In this document: positions 28,945 to 38,269 of the stretch, one piece after another
Layout of the letters: every line of letters starts with the position of its first letter
Position numbering within the stretch: the stretch's first letter is position 1
From: Planctomycetaceae bacterium
Lineage (GTDB): Bacteria; Planctomycetota; Planctomycetia; Planctomycetales; Planctomycetaceae
Direction of reading: 5' to 3'
Length of the DNA stretch: 64,000 nt
Assembly: GCA_021732845.1 (NCBI GenBank)
Contig: JAKFUF010000142.1
Coordinates: forward strand, 16,566-80,565
Translations under genes and position numbers: made by a program
Notes under the pieces: generated by a model
Told to the model about the DNA's origin: nothing
Database searches by the model: none
Seen by the model: only the letters and a program-made list of their open reading frames with translations

Positions 28945-29083
28945 GCCACGGTGCCTGCCACGACAGGGCCGTCCGGTGTTTCCATTTGTCGATCGGCGTG
29001 GCGGGAGGGCTCTGGTCCTCCAGAGTCGCGAGCAACCGACGTTCCGGATTTTTCGAAGGACTTCCGAGCGACTTGTGGCTCAC

Positions 29084-29224
29084 GCCCAGCCTTTTGAAGG
29101 TGTGGAAACAGCGGGAAACTCCGGGTTTTCTGAAGAGTGCGGCCACCTAGATCTAGCGTCGAAAGATGCTGAAGTCCCGAATTCTCGGTGTTTTTCACGA
29201 CAATGCACCTTCAAAAGGTTGGGC
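29084..29224. mobile_element. 141-bp MITE-like element, copy 1
   Basis: Terminal inverted repeats GCCCAGCCTTTTGAAGGTG (29084-29102) and CACCTTCAAAAGGTTGGGC (29206-29224) match at 18 of 19 positions. The interior (CACCTAGATCTAGCGTCGAA and beyond) is nearly identical to the copy at 38270-38410, also 141 bp. No coding capacity. It is a non-autonomous element; no matching transposase is in the window. Confidence 0.75.
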
Positions 29225-29335
29225 TCGCGCCCTTCCGCTTTTATTTGAGCGGCACGGCGCAAGCCGTCCGGTGAGCGAGAACCGACCCACGGGGTGCATG
29301 ACAAGAACATGTGTCACCGCCTTGCCAAGGCAGCC

Positions 29336-29441
29336 TATTCGCGTCGATTCGCGTTCATTCGCGGTTCCGAAATTCAACTGGCCGACATCGGCCAACAGAC
29401 ATGCGGGAGAGACCGCGAATGAACGCAAATTGACGCGAATA
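29336..29441. repeat. Inverted repeat with ATTCGCG arms
   Basis: Left arm TATTCGCGTCGATTCGCGTT (continuing to 29366) and right arm ACCGCGAATGAACGCAAATT (continuing GACGCGAATA, to 29441) pair over about 30 bp with few mismatches and a 45-bp loop. Like the CACGAAT repeats it is a dispersed palindrome. The surrounding 28945-29949 (1 kb) contains only repeats and no gene. Confidence 0.65.
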
Positions 29442-29752
29442 AAGGCTGTTGGTTCGGCCACGGGATCGGAAGTGAGGCAAAGAACAACTTCAGATGCATG
29501 TGCCGGCCAATGTTGTCAGAACAGCACAAAGTCGTCTCTTGCTCCGAGCCTGTGATTTTTGCCCCCACCGAGTTTAACTCCGTAAGGCGGCGACCATCAC
29601 AGGCGTGGCCAGGACCGGTTGCGGCGGCCGTGAGTCACAATGTAGGCGAGTCACTCCGTGACTCGAACTCAGCCGGAGTGACCGGGCGACTTTGTGTCGC
29701 CTTTCGCTCCCGCGAAAGGACGCGGGCGTGGTCTGGATTACGCCGTCTTTAT

Positions 29753-29826
29753 AGCGGCACGGCGCAAGCCCTCCGGTGATCGGTTTCGCACTTTGTGGTT
29801 CACCGGAGGGCTTGCGCCCAGCCGCT
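29753..29826. repeat. Hairpin repeat, AGCGGCACGGCGCAAGCC arms
   Basis: Arm AGCGGCACGGCGCAAGCCCT (29753 on, to 29779) pairs with AGGGCTTGCGCCCAGCCGCT (ending 29826) across a 20-bp loop. Single arms recur at 29253-29276, 38404-38424 and 38447-38475, the last two flanking the MITE copy at 38270-38410, so that MITE inserted into or beside this repeat. Confidence 0.65.
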
Positions 29827-29949
29827 ACTTTCAGGGTGCCCCGTGCCGGTTGTGCGACACCGCAACCCATCCGGTGCGTGAGGCTTTTTCCGTGATGAAT
29901 TGAAAATTGGCCAGCCGTGCGGGCCGCGACGTGAGCAAACCCGCGCGCA

Positions 29950-32900
29950 TCAGTCGCCCACTGGCGTTCGCGGAGTCACCGTACACAGGCCGCCGTAGGT
30001 GGCCAGCCACAGTTGGTCCTGCCACCAGAGGCCGTCGAAAATGACGTGGTTGGCGATCGCTTTGAAGCCGTCTGACGGTTTGAACACCTGGAACGCGCCG
30101 GTCTTGAGGTTGAAGCGGTACAGCCCGGAACTGGTCAACTGCTTCCACGGTTCGCCGCCAAACCAAATCTCATCCCCGCGTTCGGCGGCGAAGTCGATCC
30201 GATACCCAGCCTGTTTCGGCGGTTGCAGAATCCACGCTGGCTTAAACTGGTCTTCCTGCTCGGCAGAAGGGGGCCACAGGCCGATTTCCCGTCCGTAGTG
30301 GCTCGACCAGACGCGTGGCTTCCCCTCGGCATCCCGGCCTTGAAACAGCCGGGGCGAAGTGGTGATTCGCAATTGCGGATCGGGCCGGTGCTGCGTCCAG
30401 GACTTGTCGGCCAGCGAGAGTTCGTAGACTCCATCGGCGGCCCGCGCGAGGAGCGAGGTGGTGCCAGTCGGCGTGGAGGTGAATACGAGATGCGTGAGAG
30501 CCACGCGCGGCGCGAGGGGCTCTCCGAAGACGTGGACCTTGCCGTTGGCGTCGATCCGAACCAACCCACCGGCGGCATTGTTGCCCACCCCCACGTACAG
30601 GTCGCCGTCCCAGGTGGCGATCGATTCGACGCGATGGTCGGGCAGGCCCTGATCGGTGCCGTAGTTCGTCCAAGTGCGGGCGGAAAGGTCGAATTGCCAG
30701 AGACCATCCGCCTCGGTGCCGACCCACAATGCTCCCTTGGCACACACCAGGCAGGTGATGCCCTTCAGGGTTGGATGCAACAGTTCCAGTTCGTTACTGG
30801 AGTTCGATTTGATCCAGACTCCGTCCGGCCCGGCGGCAAACAGGTGCGTGCCGTCGGTGGCCAGCCGCTGGATGAGCTTCTTGCCGCGGATGTAGGCCAC
30901 GTCCACATTACGGTCTTCGCGAAGGGGAACTCCGCCCACGGCGGCCAGGCGCTGCTCAAGGTCGGTGTTGTCGACGATCGATGGGCAGACTTCGGCCGCC
31001 TTCAGATACTCCTCGCGGGCGGCCTCAAATTGGCCCAAGGCTTCCAGACATGCTCCCAGTTCGTAGCCATGGCGGCCGGGAATCAGCGAATCATCGGGCA
31101 GACCGGCTGGCGGAGCCATTGAGCGGACCAGCCTCAAGGCCCGTTCCGGTTGTTTCGCCTGCCGATAGTTTTGTGCCGCCTGCAGCAGATTCCACGCGTG
31201 CTTGTGCCGCGCCAGTGGAGTGCTCAGGTCAGTCATCTTTCGTGCCGACTCTTCCAGTACCTCCGCCGCGCCGAGGAAATCTTTGTCGCCGATCTTGAGT
31301 GTGGCCAGCCCCGTGCGGGCGCTCTCGGCGAGCACGGGATCGGTCCCTTCCGCCCAGCGCTGCAAGAGGGCCATCCCCTGCGCCTCAAACTCTGGTCGAT
31401 TCTTCGACCGCCGCACCAACCCCACGGCGATGAACCGCACATTCAAGGCGAGCATGGTTTGATGACGATCGATTGTCGTCTCGGCATACGGAGCGGCCTT
31501 GGACAAGGCCGAAGCCAGCCGGTCGCTGGCCTGTGGCAGAATCTCATACACCAGCATGATCAGCCGTGGCCAGCGGGAATCGCGATGCTCGACGGGCATT
31601 TGTTCAAAGGCAAACCAGACATCGTCGATGGCCGCCTCCCGCTGCGCCGCGTCGAGCTGGCCGGTCTGTTCATGGAAGCTGACCTCCATCAACGACTCCA
31701 GTGCCATCGCCGCCAGCTTGTCGGTTCGCCGCAGGTCATGCACGCGGCGATACAGTTCCCGCGCCCGCTGGGGACGGTACTGCCCGCCGCCATGCAGCGC
31801 ATAACAGAACCCCAGCCCAAACGTGGCTTCCGCATCGTCGGGGCGAATGAACAAGATCGATTCCAGGCGGTCCACCGTTTTCTTGATCAAAGCCTGTCCC
31901 AGCGGCGTGGCAGGCCGTACGGCCCGCGGGTGACCGCTGATCTTGTCTCCCGGCAACTGGAATGGTCGCTGGCTGAAGTCAATCGGGCTGAGCCGCGTGA
32001 AGCGGTGCAGATCGGCCAGTGCCAGTTCTTTCAGCGTCTGCACCTCGAACCGGCCCGTCGCCTGCGAAGGATGTGGCACAACCCCGCCAGCGGCCAGCCG
32101 GGCCACGCACTTCTCGGTGTGCATGGCCAACACGGTTTCCAACTCGGTCGGCGCGCATTCGAACTCGAACGTCAGCATCGGCTCTGTCGTTCGCGCCTCC
32201 AGCATTTCGCCATGCACCACAATGCTGTAGGTCTGCTCCTGCTGACGCTCGTCGATCTGGCCGCGAATGAGATAAGCCGCCTGGCGCGGCGGCAGAGTCT
32301 TCGGGTCCGTGTTCTTGGCCAGCCCCGATTGAATCAAATCCAGTTCCGTCAGCAGTTGTTCCAGGTTTGAACGCTGCACCACCTGAAACACTGGCGGTCT
32401 GCTGGCCGCTTTGTCGGCGGATGTCTGGGGGAGGGCACCACTCCGCTGTAGCAGGTGTGTGGTGATCAGGTCGCGGATGCCCAGTTCGAGCGGCCGCAGG
32501 CGGTCGAAGCGGCCCAGGCTGTCAAACGGAGCCACGGCGACCGTCACCCGTGGAGTCAACGGAGCCTGGGCGAGGACGGCCAGGTCACGGGAAAACTGCT
32601 GGGCCGTCTCTTCCAGCGTGGCTTCCGCCAGGGGGGCCACCGCGAGCCCGCGGACGGCACCGGTTTTGGCTTCGGTCACGCGGAGCATCACCAGCGAACC
32701 GGGTGGATCCGCTTTGGGGGCAACTTCCAGCGTTGCGACAAGGTCGGCGGTGACAAGCTGACCGAGCTGCAGTTCCGCGTCACCCCGCGCCCGAGCCACG
32801 ACCTGCTCTTGAATGGCGAGCTTCAGTTGCTGCCGCTCGACCAGTGCCAGATGTGCGTGGTTTTGGAGGTCGAGTTCGATCAGGGTCCGCAGGCTCTCGG

Positions 32901-33030
32901 TGAGTTCCTGCGCGGGCTTGGAAACCACTGGAACGGCACTGCTGGTCAGCGCGATGACAACCTTGTCTGCGGCTGTGGCCGCGTTAGCCAAGGTGAGGGC
33001 AACAATCGCGAGACAGAGGAATCGCAGCAT
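29950..33030 (-). CDS. Exported CsgG-like/TPR/beta-propeller protein
   Basis: 1026 residues from ATG 33030, which starts a signal peptide (MLRFLCLAIVALTLANAATA). An N-terminal CsgG-like region (about 25-290) shows VALVERQQLKLAIQEQ and a second unit, VVQRSNLEQLLTELDLIQSG, both like the CsgG/LpoB 'ER..L..L..E' helix. The middle (about 400-690) is helical and TPR-like (DDAEATFGLGFCYALHGGGQ, EALGQFEAAREEYLKAAEV). The C-terminal ~300 residues form propeller blades (LWVGTEADGLWQFDL, DLYVGVGNNAAGGLVRI, WLATYGGLCTV) like the ligand-sensing propellers of hybrid histidine kinases. It is the last gene of the run that starts with the ECF sigma factor at 36726; envelope sensing or complex assembly is inferred. 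Confidence 0.8.
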   Translation of the reverse strand: MLRFLCLAIVALTLANAATAADKVVIALTSSAVPVVSKPAQELTESLRTLIELDLQNHAHLALVERQQLKLAIQEQVVARARGDAELQLGQLVTADLVATLEVAPKADPPGSLVMLRVTEAKTGAVRGLAVAPLAEATLEETAQQFSRDLAVLAQAPLTPRVTVAVAPFDSLGRFDRLRPLELGIRDLITTHLLQRSGALPQTSADKAASRPPVFQVVQRSNLEQLLTELDLIQSGLAKNTDPKTLPPRQAAYLIRGQIDERQQEQTYSIVVHGEMLEARTTEPMLTFEFECAPTELETVLAMHTEKCVARLAAGGVVPHPSQATGRFEVQTLKELALADLHRFTRLSPIDFSQRPFQLPGDKISGHPRAVRPATPLGQALIKKTVDRLESILFIRPDDAEATFGLGFCYALHGGGQYRPQRARELYRRVHDLRRTDKLAAMALESLMEVSFHEQTGQLDAAQREAAIDDVWFAFEQMPVEHRDSRWPRLIMLVYEILPQASDRLASALSKAAPYAETTIDRHQTMLALNVRFIAVGLVRRSKNRPEFEAQGMALLQRWAEGTDPVLAESARTGLATLKIGDKDFLGAAEVLEESARKMTDLSTPLARHKHAWNLLQAAQNYRQAKQPERALRLVRSMAPPAGLPDDSLIPGRHGYELGACLEALGQFEAAREEYLKAAEVCPSIVDNTDLEQRLAAVGGVPLREDRNVDVAYIRGKKLIQRLATDGTHLFAAGPDGVWIKSNSSNELELLHPTLKGITCLVCAKGALWVGTEADGLWQFDLSARTWTNYGTDQGLPDHRVESIATWDGDLYVGVGNNAAGGLVRIDANGKVHVFGEPLAPRVALTHLVFTSTPTGTTSLLARAADGVYELSLADKSWTQHRPDPQLRITTSPRLFQGRDAEGKPRVWSSHYGREIGLWPPSAEQEDQFKPAWILQPPKQAGYRIDFAAERGDEIWFGGEPWKQLTSSGLYRFNLKTGAFQVFKPSDGFKAIANHVIFDGLWWQDQLWLATYGGLCTVTPRTPVGD

Positions 33031-33068
33031 AAGGCACCGAGAATCGCTTCGACAGAGCGAGCAAAAGG

Positions 33069-33170
33069 AACCACGAATCCTTACGAAAAAAACAAATCTC
33101 ACGCATGAAGATGATCACCACAATCACAGGCGATGTGGAACATGATTCTTGATTCGTAAGATTTGTGGTT
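33069..33170. repeat. CACGAAT-type palindromic repeat
   Basis: AACCACGAATCCTTACGAA (33069 on) and its inverted partner GATTCGTAAGATTTGTGGTT (33151-33170) flank about 60 bp between the two CsgG-like genes. The same family lies inside 22517-22847, 44885-45005 and 63565-63665. Confidence 0.6.
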
Positions 33171-33219
33171 ACTCTCCTAACCGTACGGTAATCGTGACGC
33201 GATACCCGCGACGACGACA

Positions 33220-34203
33220 CTACTTCAACATTGCCGGGATGATTCGCGTGGCCAGGCTTTCCGTCGCTTCCTGGAGGGCGGCCTTCGAAGCCACGAGTTC
33301 GGCGAGGTCGACGCGGACGGCGGTCTGGCGGTCGGCGGCGAGAACGCGGCCGGTCTTGCGGTCAATCGCCTTCAGCTCCACGCGGGCCTTCACCGACACC
33401 AGGTTTTCGTGCCGGGCGGCGAACTGGCTGAAACCCTCGCCCTTCAGCAGGATGTCCGCCTCGGCCTTGTCGCCAGAGTTGCGGTCGATGACCTTGAAGC
33501 CCAGGTCTGTGCAGATTTTTGTCAGCTCGGTTTCCATCGCCGGGTCGCTGACCGTCTGGCCGATGTGCCGCTCGGTGACCTGGATCAGCACGGTGGGTCG
33601 GGGAGCGTCTTTGCCGAGCGTCTTGAGCAGCGCGGCGATCCGGTCTTCGTGAGCGACCGGCTTGGGAACGAGCTGGTCGCCCTGCTCGCCAATTTTTGCG
33701 ACGAGGTTCTTGGCCAGTTGCTCGACCAGGGCCTCCAGGTCATCGTCGATCTTGCCCTTGACCGATGCGCCAACGACACGGGTCGATTCGGTGCCGATCA
33801 GCTTGGCCACCACATAGGTCTTGTCACCGACCTGAAACACCGACCCGGTGACCAGAATCTTGGCCCCCGTCAACTGGCCGACCTGGACCGACTGTTTGGG
33901 ATCGGTCAACCCGGCAGCGCTGATTTCCAGCTCCTGCAGCACCTTCTTCAGATCCTCGCGTTCCACCAAGTAGATCTTGTCGTTGGCGACGAGGCTGGCG
34001 AACAACAAGTCGGTCACTTTGCCACCCATGTCGGCCACTTCCTTGCCCCGCTCCTGGAACGGGAACACCGCCAGCGGGTAAACCGTCGGCGCGGCCGCGG
34101 CGGCTGGCGCGGCAGGTTCTTGAGCGCTGGCGCAGTTGACCGCGACGGTGTTTAGGCTGAATGCCAGCGCGACGAGCAGGATCCAAAGTCGGCGTGTGTT
34201 CAT
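33220..34203 (-). CDS. CsgG/LpoB-like secreted protein
   Basis: 327 residues starting at ATG 34203 (MNTRRLWILLVALAF) with a signal peptide to about residue 28. Residues about 38-190 match the CsgG family: YPLAVFPFQERG, DLLFASLVANDKIYLVERED with the L..VL.EL helix, and GAKILVTGSVFQVGDKTYVVAK. CsgG forms the outer-membrane curli secretion pore; LpoB-like relatives are periplasmic activators. No lipobox cysteine is seen at the signal cleavage site, so anchoring in a membrane is uncertain. Residues 215-327 add a second domain (VLIQVTERHIGQTVSDPAME, DILLKGEGFSQFAARHENL). It lies 35 bp after the Tat-protein gene. Confidence 0.85.
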   Translation of the reverse strand: MNTRRLWILLVALAFSLNTVAVNCASAQEPAAPAAAAAPTVYPLAVFPFQERGKEVADMGGKVTDLLFASLVANDKIYLVEREDLKKVLQELEISAAGLTDPKQSVQVGQLTGAKILVTGSVFQVGDKTYVVAKLIGTESTRVVGASVKGKIDDDLEALVEQLAKNLVAKIGEQGDQLVPKPVAHEDRIAALLKTLGKDAPRPTVLIQVTERHIGQTVSDPAMETELTKICTDLGFKVIDRNSGDKAEADILLKGEGFSQFAARHENLVSVKARVELKAIDRKTGRVLAADRQTAVRVDLAELVASKAALQEATESLATRIIPAMLK

Positions 34204-34238
34204 GATCGGTTCCGTGGTGGCGTTTTTGTGGCTCAATC

Positions 34239-35285
34239 TCACATCCCAAATTTTGACCGGTCAGCCGCCAATGTCTTGGCGGATTTCTCGGAGAGAATTT
34301 CCAGAATCCGTGCGAACAGGTAGCGTGCGGTCGGGTCGGTGTCCCAGTGGGCAATCAGTGGAAACCCACAAAAGATCTCTCGCGTGTCCTTGTCATAGGT
34401 GGCCTCAATCCACCGCCAGCCGCGTGGCTCAGCCCCGACCTGCCAGACACTGCCGCCGCGGCTCACGGCGGGCACAAACCCCGTGCCCGGTATGGGCCAG
34501 GCTGCGGCCGAAAGCCGCTTGTCCAGTTCCGACACGATCCGTCCGCGTTCATATCGCAGGGCCAGCGGAAGTGGCTCGGCGGAACTCAGATCCGGCCAGT
34601 TGCCGGAGGCCGGGGCGAGGCAGACTGTGGAAATGCCCCTTTGAATGAGTCCCGACACAAGCGACGGCAGCGCCGAAAACTTGGCAAGATCCAGCCCTTC
34701 TCCCAGGATCACGATCCCGCTCTCGATTTGTGCAAATGCTCCCAGAGTCGTTAGCCGTGTGACTCCCACCTCAAGTTTTTCGAAGGCCTTCAGCGTGTGG
34801 CCGGGCGGATCAAACAGTGCCAGGTTGAGAGATTTGAGCCACGCCTTGCGGCCGCTGAAGGGGTTCTCGGGCAGGATCCAAAATGTTCGATGGAGTAGGC
34901 TCTTTTCGCCGAGGGAGAATTCCAATGCGGATTCGAAAGCCACACCATCCTTGATGGGCGGCACCCGCAATGAGAACGCCATGGTCTTGGATTTCAGGGC
35001 GTCGGCGTCGATCGCCAGTTCGCCCGCAGAGAACGTGCGCGGACCGGCGGCATGCCGCCAGACGATTGTTCCTGCTGCGGCGTTTGCAGGAAGCTGCATC
35101 TGCAACGTCACCGTCGCCCCCGCGAACAAGGCGGAGGTCCCTTCGCGAATGGCGTACAAGTCGCTCCCGCCGGCGGGTGCATCTGCTCCTGTTGGTTCGT
35201 CGGCGAGCAGGGTATCCAGACCGCTTGCCGCTCCCAAAGCGAGAAGTGCCAGAACCATCTGCCGGCGGTTCACTGCCAGATCCAT
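34239..35285 (-). CDS. Tat-signal exported protein, unknown function
   Basis: 348 residues. The N-terminus NRRQMVLALLALGAASGLD is a twin-arginine type signal, so the protein is probably exported folded. The mature part has two beta-rich stretches (ATVTLQMQLPANAAAGTIVW, AFSLRVPPIKDG) and a Rossmann-like half with VTRLTTLGAFAQIESGIVIL and VSGLIQRGISTVCLAP; no family is recognised. Its start (ATG 35285) lies 2 bp past the anti-sigma stop, so the two are probably translated together. The frame remains open far upstream (to 35978), but that part only shadows the anti-sigma gene. Confidence 0.8.
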   Translation of the reverse strand: MDLAVNRRQMVLALLALGAASGLDTLLADEPTGADAPAGGSDLYAIREGTSALFAGATVTLQMQLPANAAAGTIVWRHAAGPRTFSAGELAIDADALKSKTMAFSLRVPPIKDGVAFESALEFSLGEKSLLHRTFWILPENPFSGRKAWLKSLNLALFDPPGHTLKAFEKLEVGVTRLTTLGAFAQIESGIVILGEGLDLAKFSALPSLVSGLIQRGISTVCLAPASGNWPDLSSAEPLPLALRYERGRIVSELDKRLSAAAWPIPGTGFVPAVSRGGSVWQVGAEPRGWRWIEATYDKDTREIFCGFPLIAHWDTDPTARYLFARILEILSEKSAKTLAADRSKFGM

Positions 35286-35287
35286 GA

Positions 35288-36181
35288 TCAGCTCGGAGTG
35301 GGTTGAAGGAGGGCGGCGGTCTGCAACACGCGGTATTCGCCGTGGGCCGTCTGCAGCAGGTCGACCTCGGCGGGCACGTTGTTGCCCAGCAGGGCCGAGG
35401 ATGTGGACTGCAGCGCATCCTTCCCCGCGAGTTCCAACTGGCTCTCGACGAAGATCATTCCGTCCGGCAGGCGATACGCCCACAACGACAGCGAGGGCAG
35501 CGCTGCCGGGCTGCTTTCTCCGGCGGCGACGGGCTTCAACTGAACCGTTTTTTCGTCCCCGGCGACGACATCCGCCGCCCACGCGACCTGCCATTCGCTG
35601 GTGCCAGGCCGCCGCCGCTCGACAATCACCCGCACGACAAGCGTCTCTGAATTGATGTTCGCCGCCACATTCGGCGCGGACTTGGTCAGCCCCAGTTCGA
35701 TGCGGTCGTTGGTCTCGGCAAACCATTGGAGCTGGCTGCCAAACACCGACCGCATCTCCGCCACGAGCTGCGACTTGTTGCGGAGCTGGTCGTCGCGGAG
35801 CCACGCGTAGTCGGCGGGGAGATTGCCGGTGACTTTCACCGTGTCTTTGGAAACAGGAACCGGGCTCGGAGTCCAGAGAATCAGCGTGACAGCCACCAGC
35901 ATGGCGCAGCCAACAAGCCACGCCAGGCCCCGATGGGCGAGTGCTGCGGGACCTTGTTGACGGTTCGGCAAGACACACGTTTTCCCAACGGCTTCGCCCA
36001 TACTCGGCTCGTTCGCCAGCCGATCCAGAATCGCCGCCTGCAGTTGGTCAAGCTGTTCGGCACTCGGCTCGCGCCGGGCGGACCAGGTGTGAAGCAACGC
36101 GTCCAGTGGACCGCTTTCGGCTGGCTCGCTTTTCGGCGGCTCGGAACTCCACCCGTCACCTTTGATGTTCAAATCGGTCAT
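35288..36181 (-). CDS. Membrane anti-sigma factor (probable)
   Basis: 297 residues. The cytoplasmic N-terminal ~80 residues contain LHTWSARREPSAEQLDQLQAAILDRLA, then a single membrane segment LAWLVGCAMLVAVTLILW (about 92-109) and a ~190-residue outer domain. Its ATG 36181 overlaps the ECF sigma stop (ATGA), the arrangement expected of a sigma/anti-sigma pair. No classical zinc HxxxCxxC motif is seen, so assignment rests on topology and linkage. It should hold the sigma factor at the membrane until an envelope signal releases it. Confidence 0.75.
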   Translation of the reverse strand: MTDLNIKGDGWSSEPPKSEPAESGPLDALLHTWSARREPSAEQLDQLQAAILDRLANEPSMGEAVGKTCVLPNRQQGPAALAHRGLAWLVGCAMLVAVTLILWTPSPVPVSKDTVKVTGNLPADYAWLRDDQLRNKSQLVAEMRSVFGSQLQWFAETNDRIELGLTKSAPNVAANINSETLVVRVIVERRRPGTSEWQVAWAADVVAGDEKTVQLKPVAAGESSPAALPSLSLWAYRLPDGMIFVESQLELAGKDALQSTSSALLGNNVPAEVDLLQTAHGEYRVLQTAALLQPTPS

Positions 36182-36726
36182 GGCAGATGCTCCTGCAGGG
36201 CTTTTCGCAGTTGCTCGCGGGCGGTGTGAACCCGCCAATAGATGGTCGACACAGTACATTCTTCGATTGCCGCGACTTCGGCCGGAGCCACCCCATGCAG
36301 CGCTGTCAGCACCAGCGCGGTTCGCAAACTTGGGGCCAGCTTGGCCAGCGCGGCTTCCACTTCAGTCGTCAATTCCAGGGTCAACAACCGCTGGTCCGGC
36401 GCGGTCGCCGTGGCTTCCACAGCTTCCAGCAACTCCGGCGTGGCATTCGAGGCCCGCCGCGACTCTCGTTCCAGCCACGTACAGGCGACGTTCTTGGCGA
36501 TGCGGTAGAGCCACGTCGAGAACTTGGACCGGCCATCAAACCCCGCCAGCCCGCGGACCACCCGCAGCCACACTTCCTGCGCCAAATCGTCCGCCGCGCC
36601 GTCGTTCAGCGTAATCTGAAACACCAGCCGCCGGACCTGCGGCAAATGCCGCTTGAGAAGTTCACCCAGCGCCGCGCGGTCGCCCCGCTCGCGGAACCGA
36701 TTGATGAACTCCTCATCCGAAACCAC
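36178..36726 (-). CDS. ECF RNA polymerase sigma factor (RpoE-like)
   Basis: 182 residues from GTG 36726, with GGAG 7 bp upstream. Region 2 is seen in DDLAQEVWLRVVRGLAGFDGRSKFSTWLYRIAKN and region 4 in LAPSLRTALVLTALHGVAPAEVAAIEECTVSTIYWRVHTAREQLRK in order. It begins a five-gene minus-strand run with the anti-sigma factor, a Tat-exported protein and two CsgG-like proteins, so the run may be autoregulated. The region between it and the divergent gene at 36938 (210 bp) contains a palindrome, GGGAAAATTTCCC (about 36805-36817), and a small hairpin GAGCCGTCGCGGCTC. Confidence 0.92.
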   Translation of the reverse strand: MVSDEEFINRFRERGDRAALGELLKRHLPQVRRLVFQITLNDGAADDLAQEVWLRVVRGLAGFDGRSKFSTWLYRIAKNVACTWLERESRRASNATPELLEAVEATATAPDQRLLTLELTTEVEAALAKLAPSLRTALVLTALHGVAPAEVAAIEECTVSTIYWRVHTAREQLRKALQEHLP

Positions 36727-36937
36727 GGTGGCTCTCCGAAACGCTGGTTTGGCAGCAACGGGACAATCCTGCAGAGGTTAGACCTCGGGGGACGAAAAAT
36801 CTTGGGGAAAATTTCCCGAACCACAAGTTTTTTCGTTGGATTCCGCAGAGGTACCCGCCTCTCTGGGAAATTGGCTCTGAGCCGTCGCGGCTCATCAGTC
36901 ACGTTCAGATGCCTGTTTGTCGGGAGAGATCATGGAT

Positions 36938-38194
36938 ATGAGTCGAATGACATTCGGCGCAACTCTTGTTGCTGTAATTTCCTGCGGCATTAGTGCCATG
37001 GCTGCCGAGGTGCCGTTGGCGGAGCCTTACCTGCTGGAGGGCAAACTGGCTGCCGGCGTGACGGCGATGGAAACCCGGCTCAAGGCCACCCCCGCCGACG
37101 ATCAGGCACGCTTCGGCCTGGGCGTTCTGCAGTTCTTTCAGACCTTCGAGCATCTCGGCGCGGCGCTTCACCGCCAAGGCCTGCGAACGGAAAAGTCGTT
37201 TCTGCGGCCCCCGACCCAGGTGAAGGAGTTTCTGCCACAGAACCCCGCTCCAGAAACGGCGACTTATACGACGACCCGCCAGATGGTGCAGACATTTGTG
37301 GACGATCTGGCCCGCGTCGAAGCCACGCTGTCACAGGTCAAAGATCCCGCAGTGACGCTCCCCCTGCATGTGGGACTGATCCGGATCGACCCCTTTGGAC
37401 AGGGCAAGCCGATCCATGCCGCGTTCCTGCTCTCACGACTCGAACTCAACTCGCCGGACGATATTGAACAGGCCAAAACACTGGTCATCAACTTCGACCG
37501 CGGCGATGTCTGCTGGCTGCGGGGCTACTGCCGCTTCCTGGCAGTGGCTGGGGAACTGCTGCTCGCGATCGACGGACAACATGCGTTCGAATGCACGGCG
37601 CACCTGTTCTTTGAAAAGGTGGAGACGCCGCACACGTTCCTGCTGGAAAACCGCCAGGCCGTTGACGACGCTCCTTTCGACAACTTTCCGGCGATCTCGG
37701 ATGTGCTCTCGTTTTTCCATCAGTTGCTCAACCTGCCCATCGGTGAGCCAGCGCGGATGAAGGCGGCGCTGACGCATTTCGAGGCCGGCGTGGCTCAGGC
37801 CAAAGAGATGTGGACCTTTATTCTCAAGGAGACCGACGACGATCGCGAATGGATTCCAAATCCGAAACAAACCGGCGTGGTGGGGGTCAAAGTCACCCAG
37901 GAGATGGTCGACACGTGGCGGGAAACGCTCGCTGAAGTGGAACTGATCGTGCAGGGCAAGAAGCTGATTCCGTTCTGGCGTGGCGCTGCGGGCGCTCGCG
38001 GCGTCAACCTGCGTCGCGCCTTCGTGGAACTCAAGGCGTTCGACATCCTGGAGTGGATTCAGGGAACCGGCGCGACGCCGTTTCTCGAGAAGGGAGAGTT
38101 CACCAAGCTGGCGGATCCCCGGGTGGGCGGCCGGCTCAACGATGCCTTTGGTGGACCCTTGAACCTCGTGGGCTTCGGATTCTGGTTCAATTGA
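36938..38194 (+). CDS. Secreted protein of unknown function
   Basis: 418 residues from ATG 36938, which has GGGAGAG 9 bp upstream; ATG 36932 is an alternative. A signal peptide (about 1-22, MTFGATLVAVISCGISAMAA) is followed by a TPR-like start (PYLLEGKLAAGVTAMETRLKATPADDQARFGLGVLQFF) and helix-rich sequence without a recognised domain. The stretch FDRGDVCWLRGYCRFLAVAGELLLA is well formed and likely buried. It is divergent from the ECF sigma gene, so shared regulation is possible but unproven. Confidence 0.8.
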   Translation: MSRMTFGATLVAVISCGISAMAAEVPLAEPYLLEGKLAAGVTAMETRLKATPADDQARFGLGVLQFFQTFEHLGAALHRQGLRTEKSFLRPPTQVKEFLPQNPAPETATYTTTRQMVQTFVDDLARVEATLSQVKDPAVTLPLHVGLIRIDPFGQGKPIHAAFLLSRLELNSPDDIEQAKTLVINFDRGDVCWLRGYCRFLAVAGELLLAIDGQHAFECTAHLFFEKVETPHTFLLENRQAVDDAPFDNFPAISDVLSFFHQLLNLPIGEPARMKAALTHFEAGVAQAKEMWTFILKETDDDREWIPNPKQTGVVGVKVTQEMVDTWRETLAEVELIVQGKKLIPFWRGAAGARGVNLRRAFVELKAFDILEWIQGTGATPFLEKGEFTKLADPRVGGRLNDAFGGPLNLVGFGFWFN

Positions 38195-38269
38195 ACAAGC
38201 TGAGTTCGTGAACCCTGCTTGCTGGCGCGGTCATTGACCGTTGAAGCGGCAGGGCGCGGCAGGGCGCGA

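Noticed and set aside
31150..32370. 406-residue plus-strand frame
   Set aside because: Antisense to the CsgG-TPR gene, with no start signal or domain.
35286..35978. N-terminal extension of the Tat-protein frame
   Set aside because: This is the shadow of the anti-sigma gene; the Tat signal starts at 35285.
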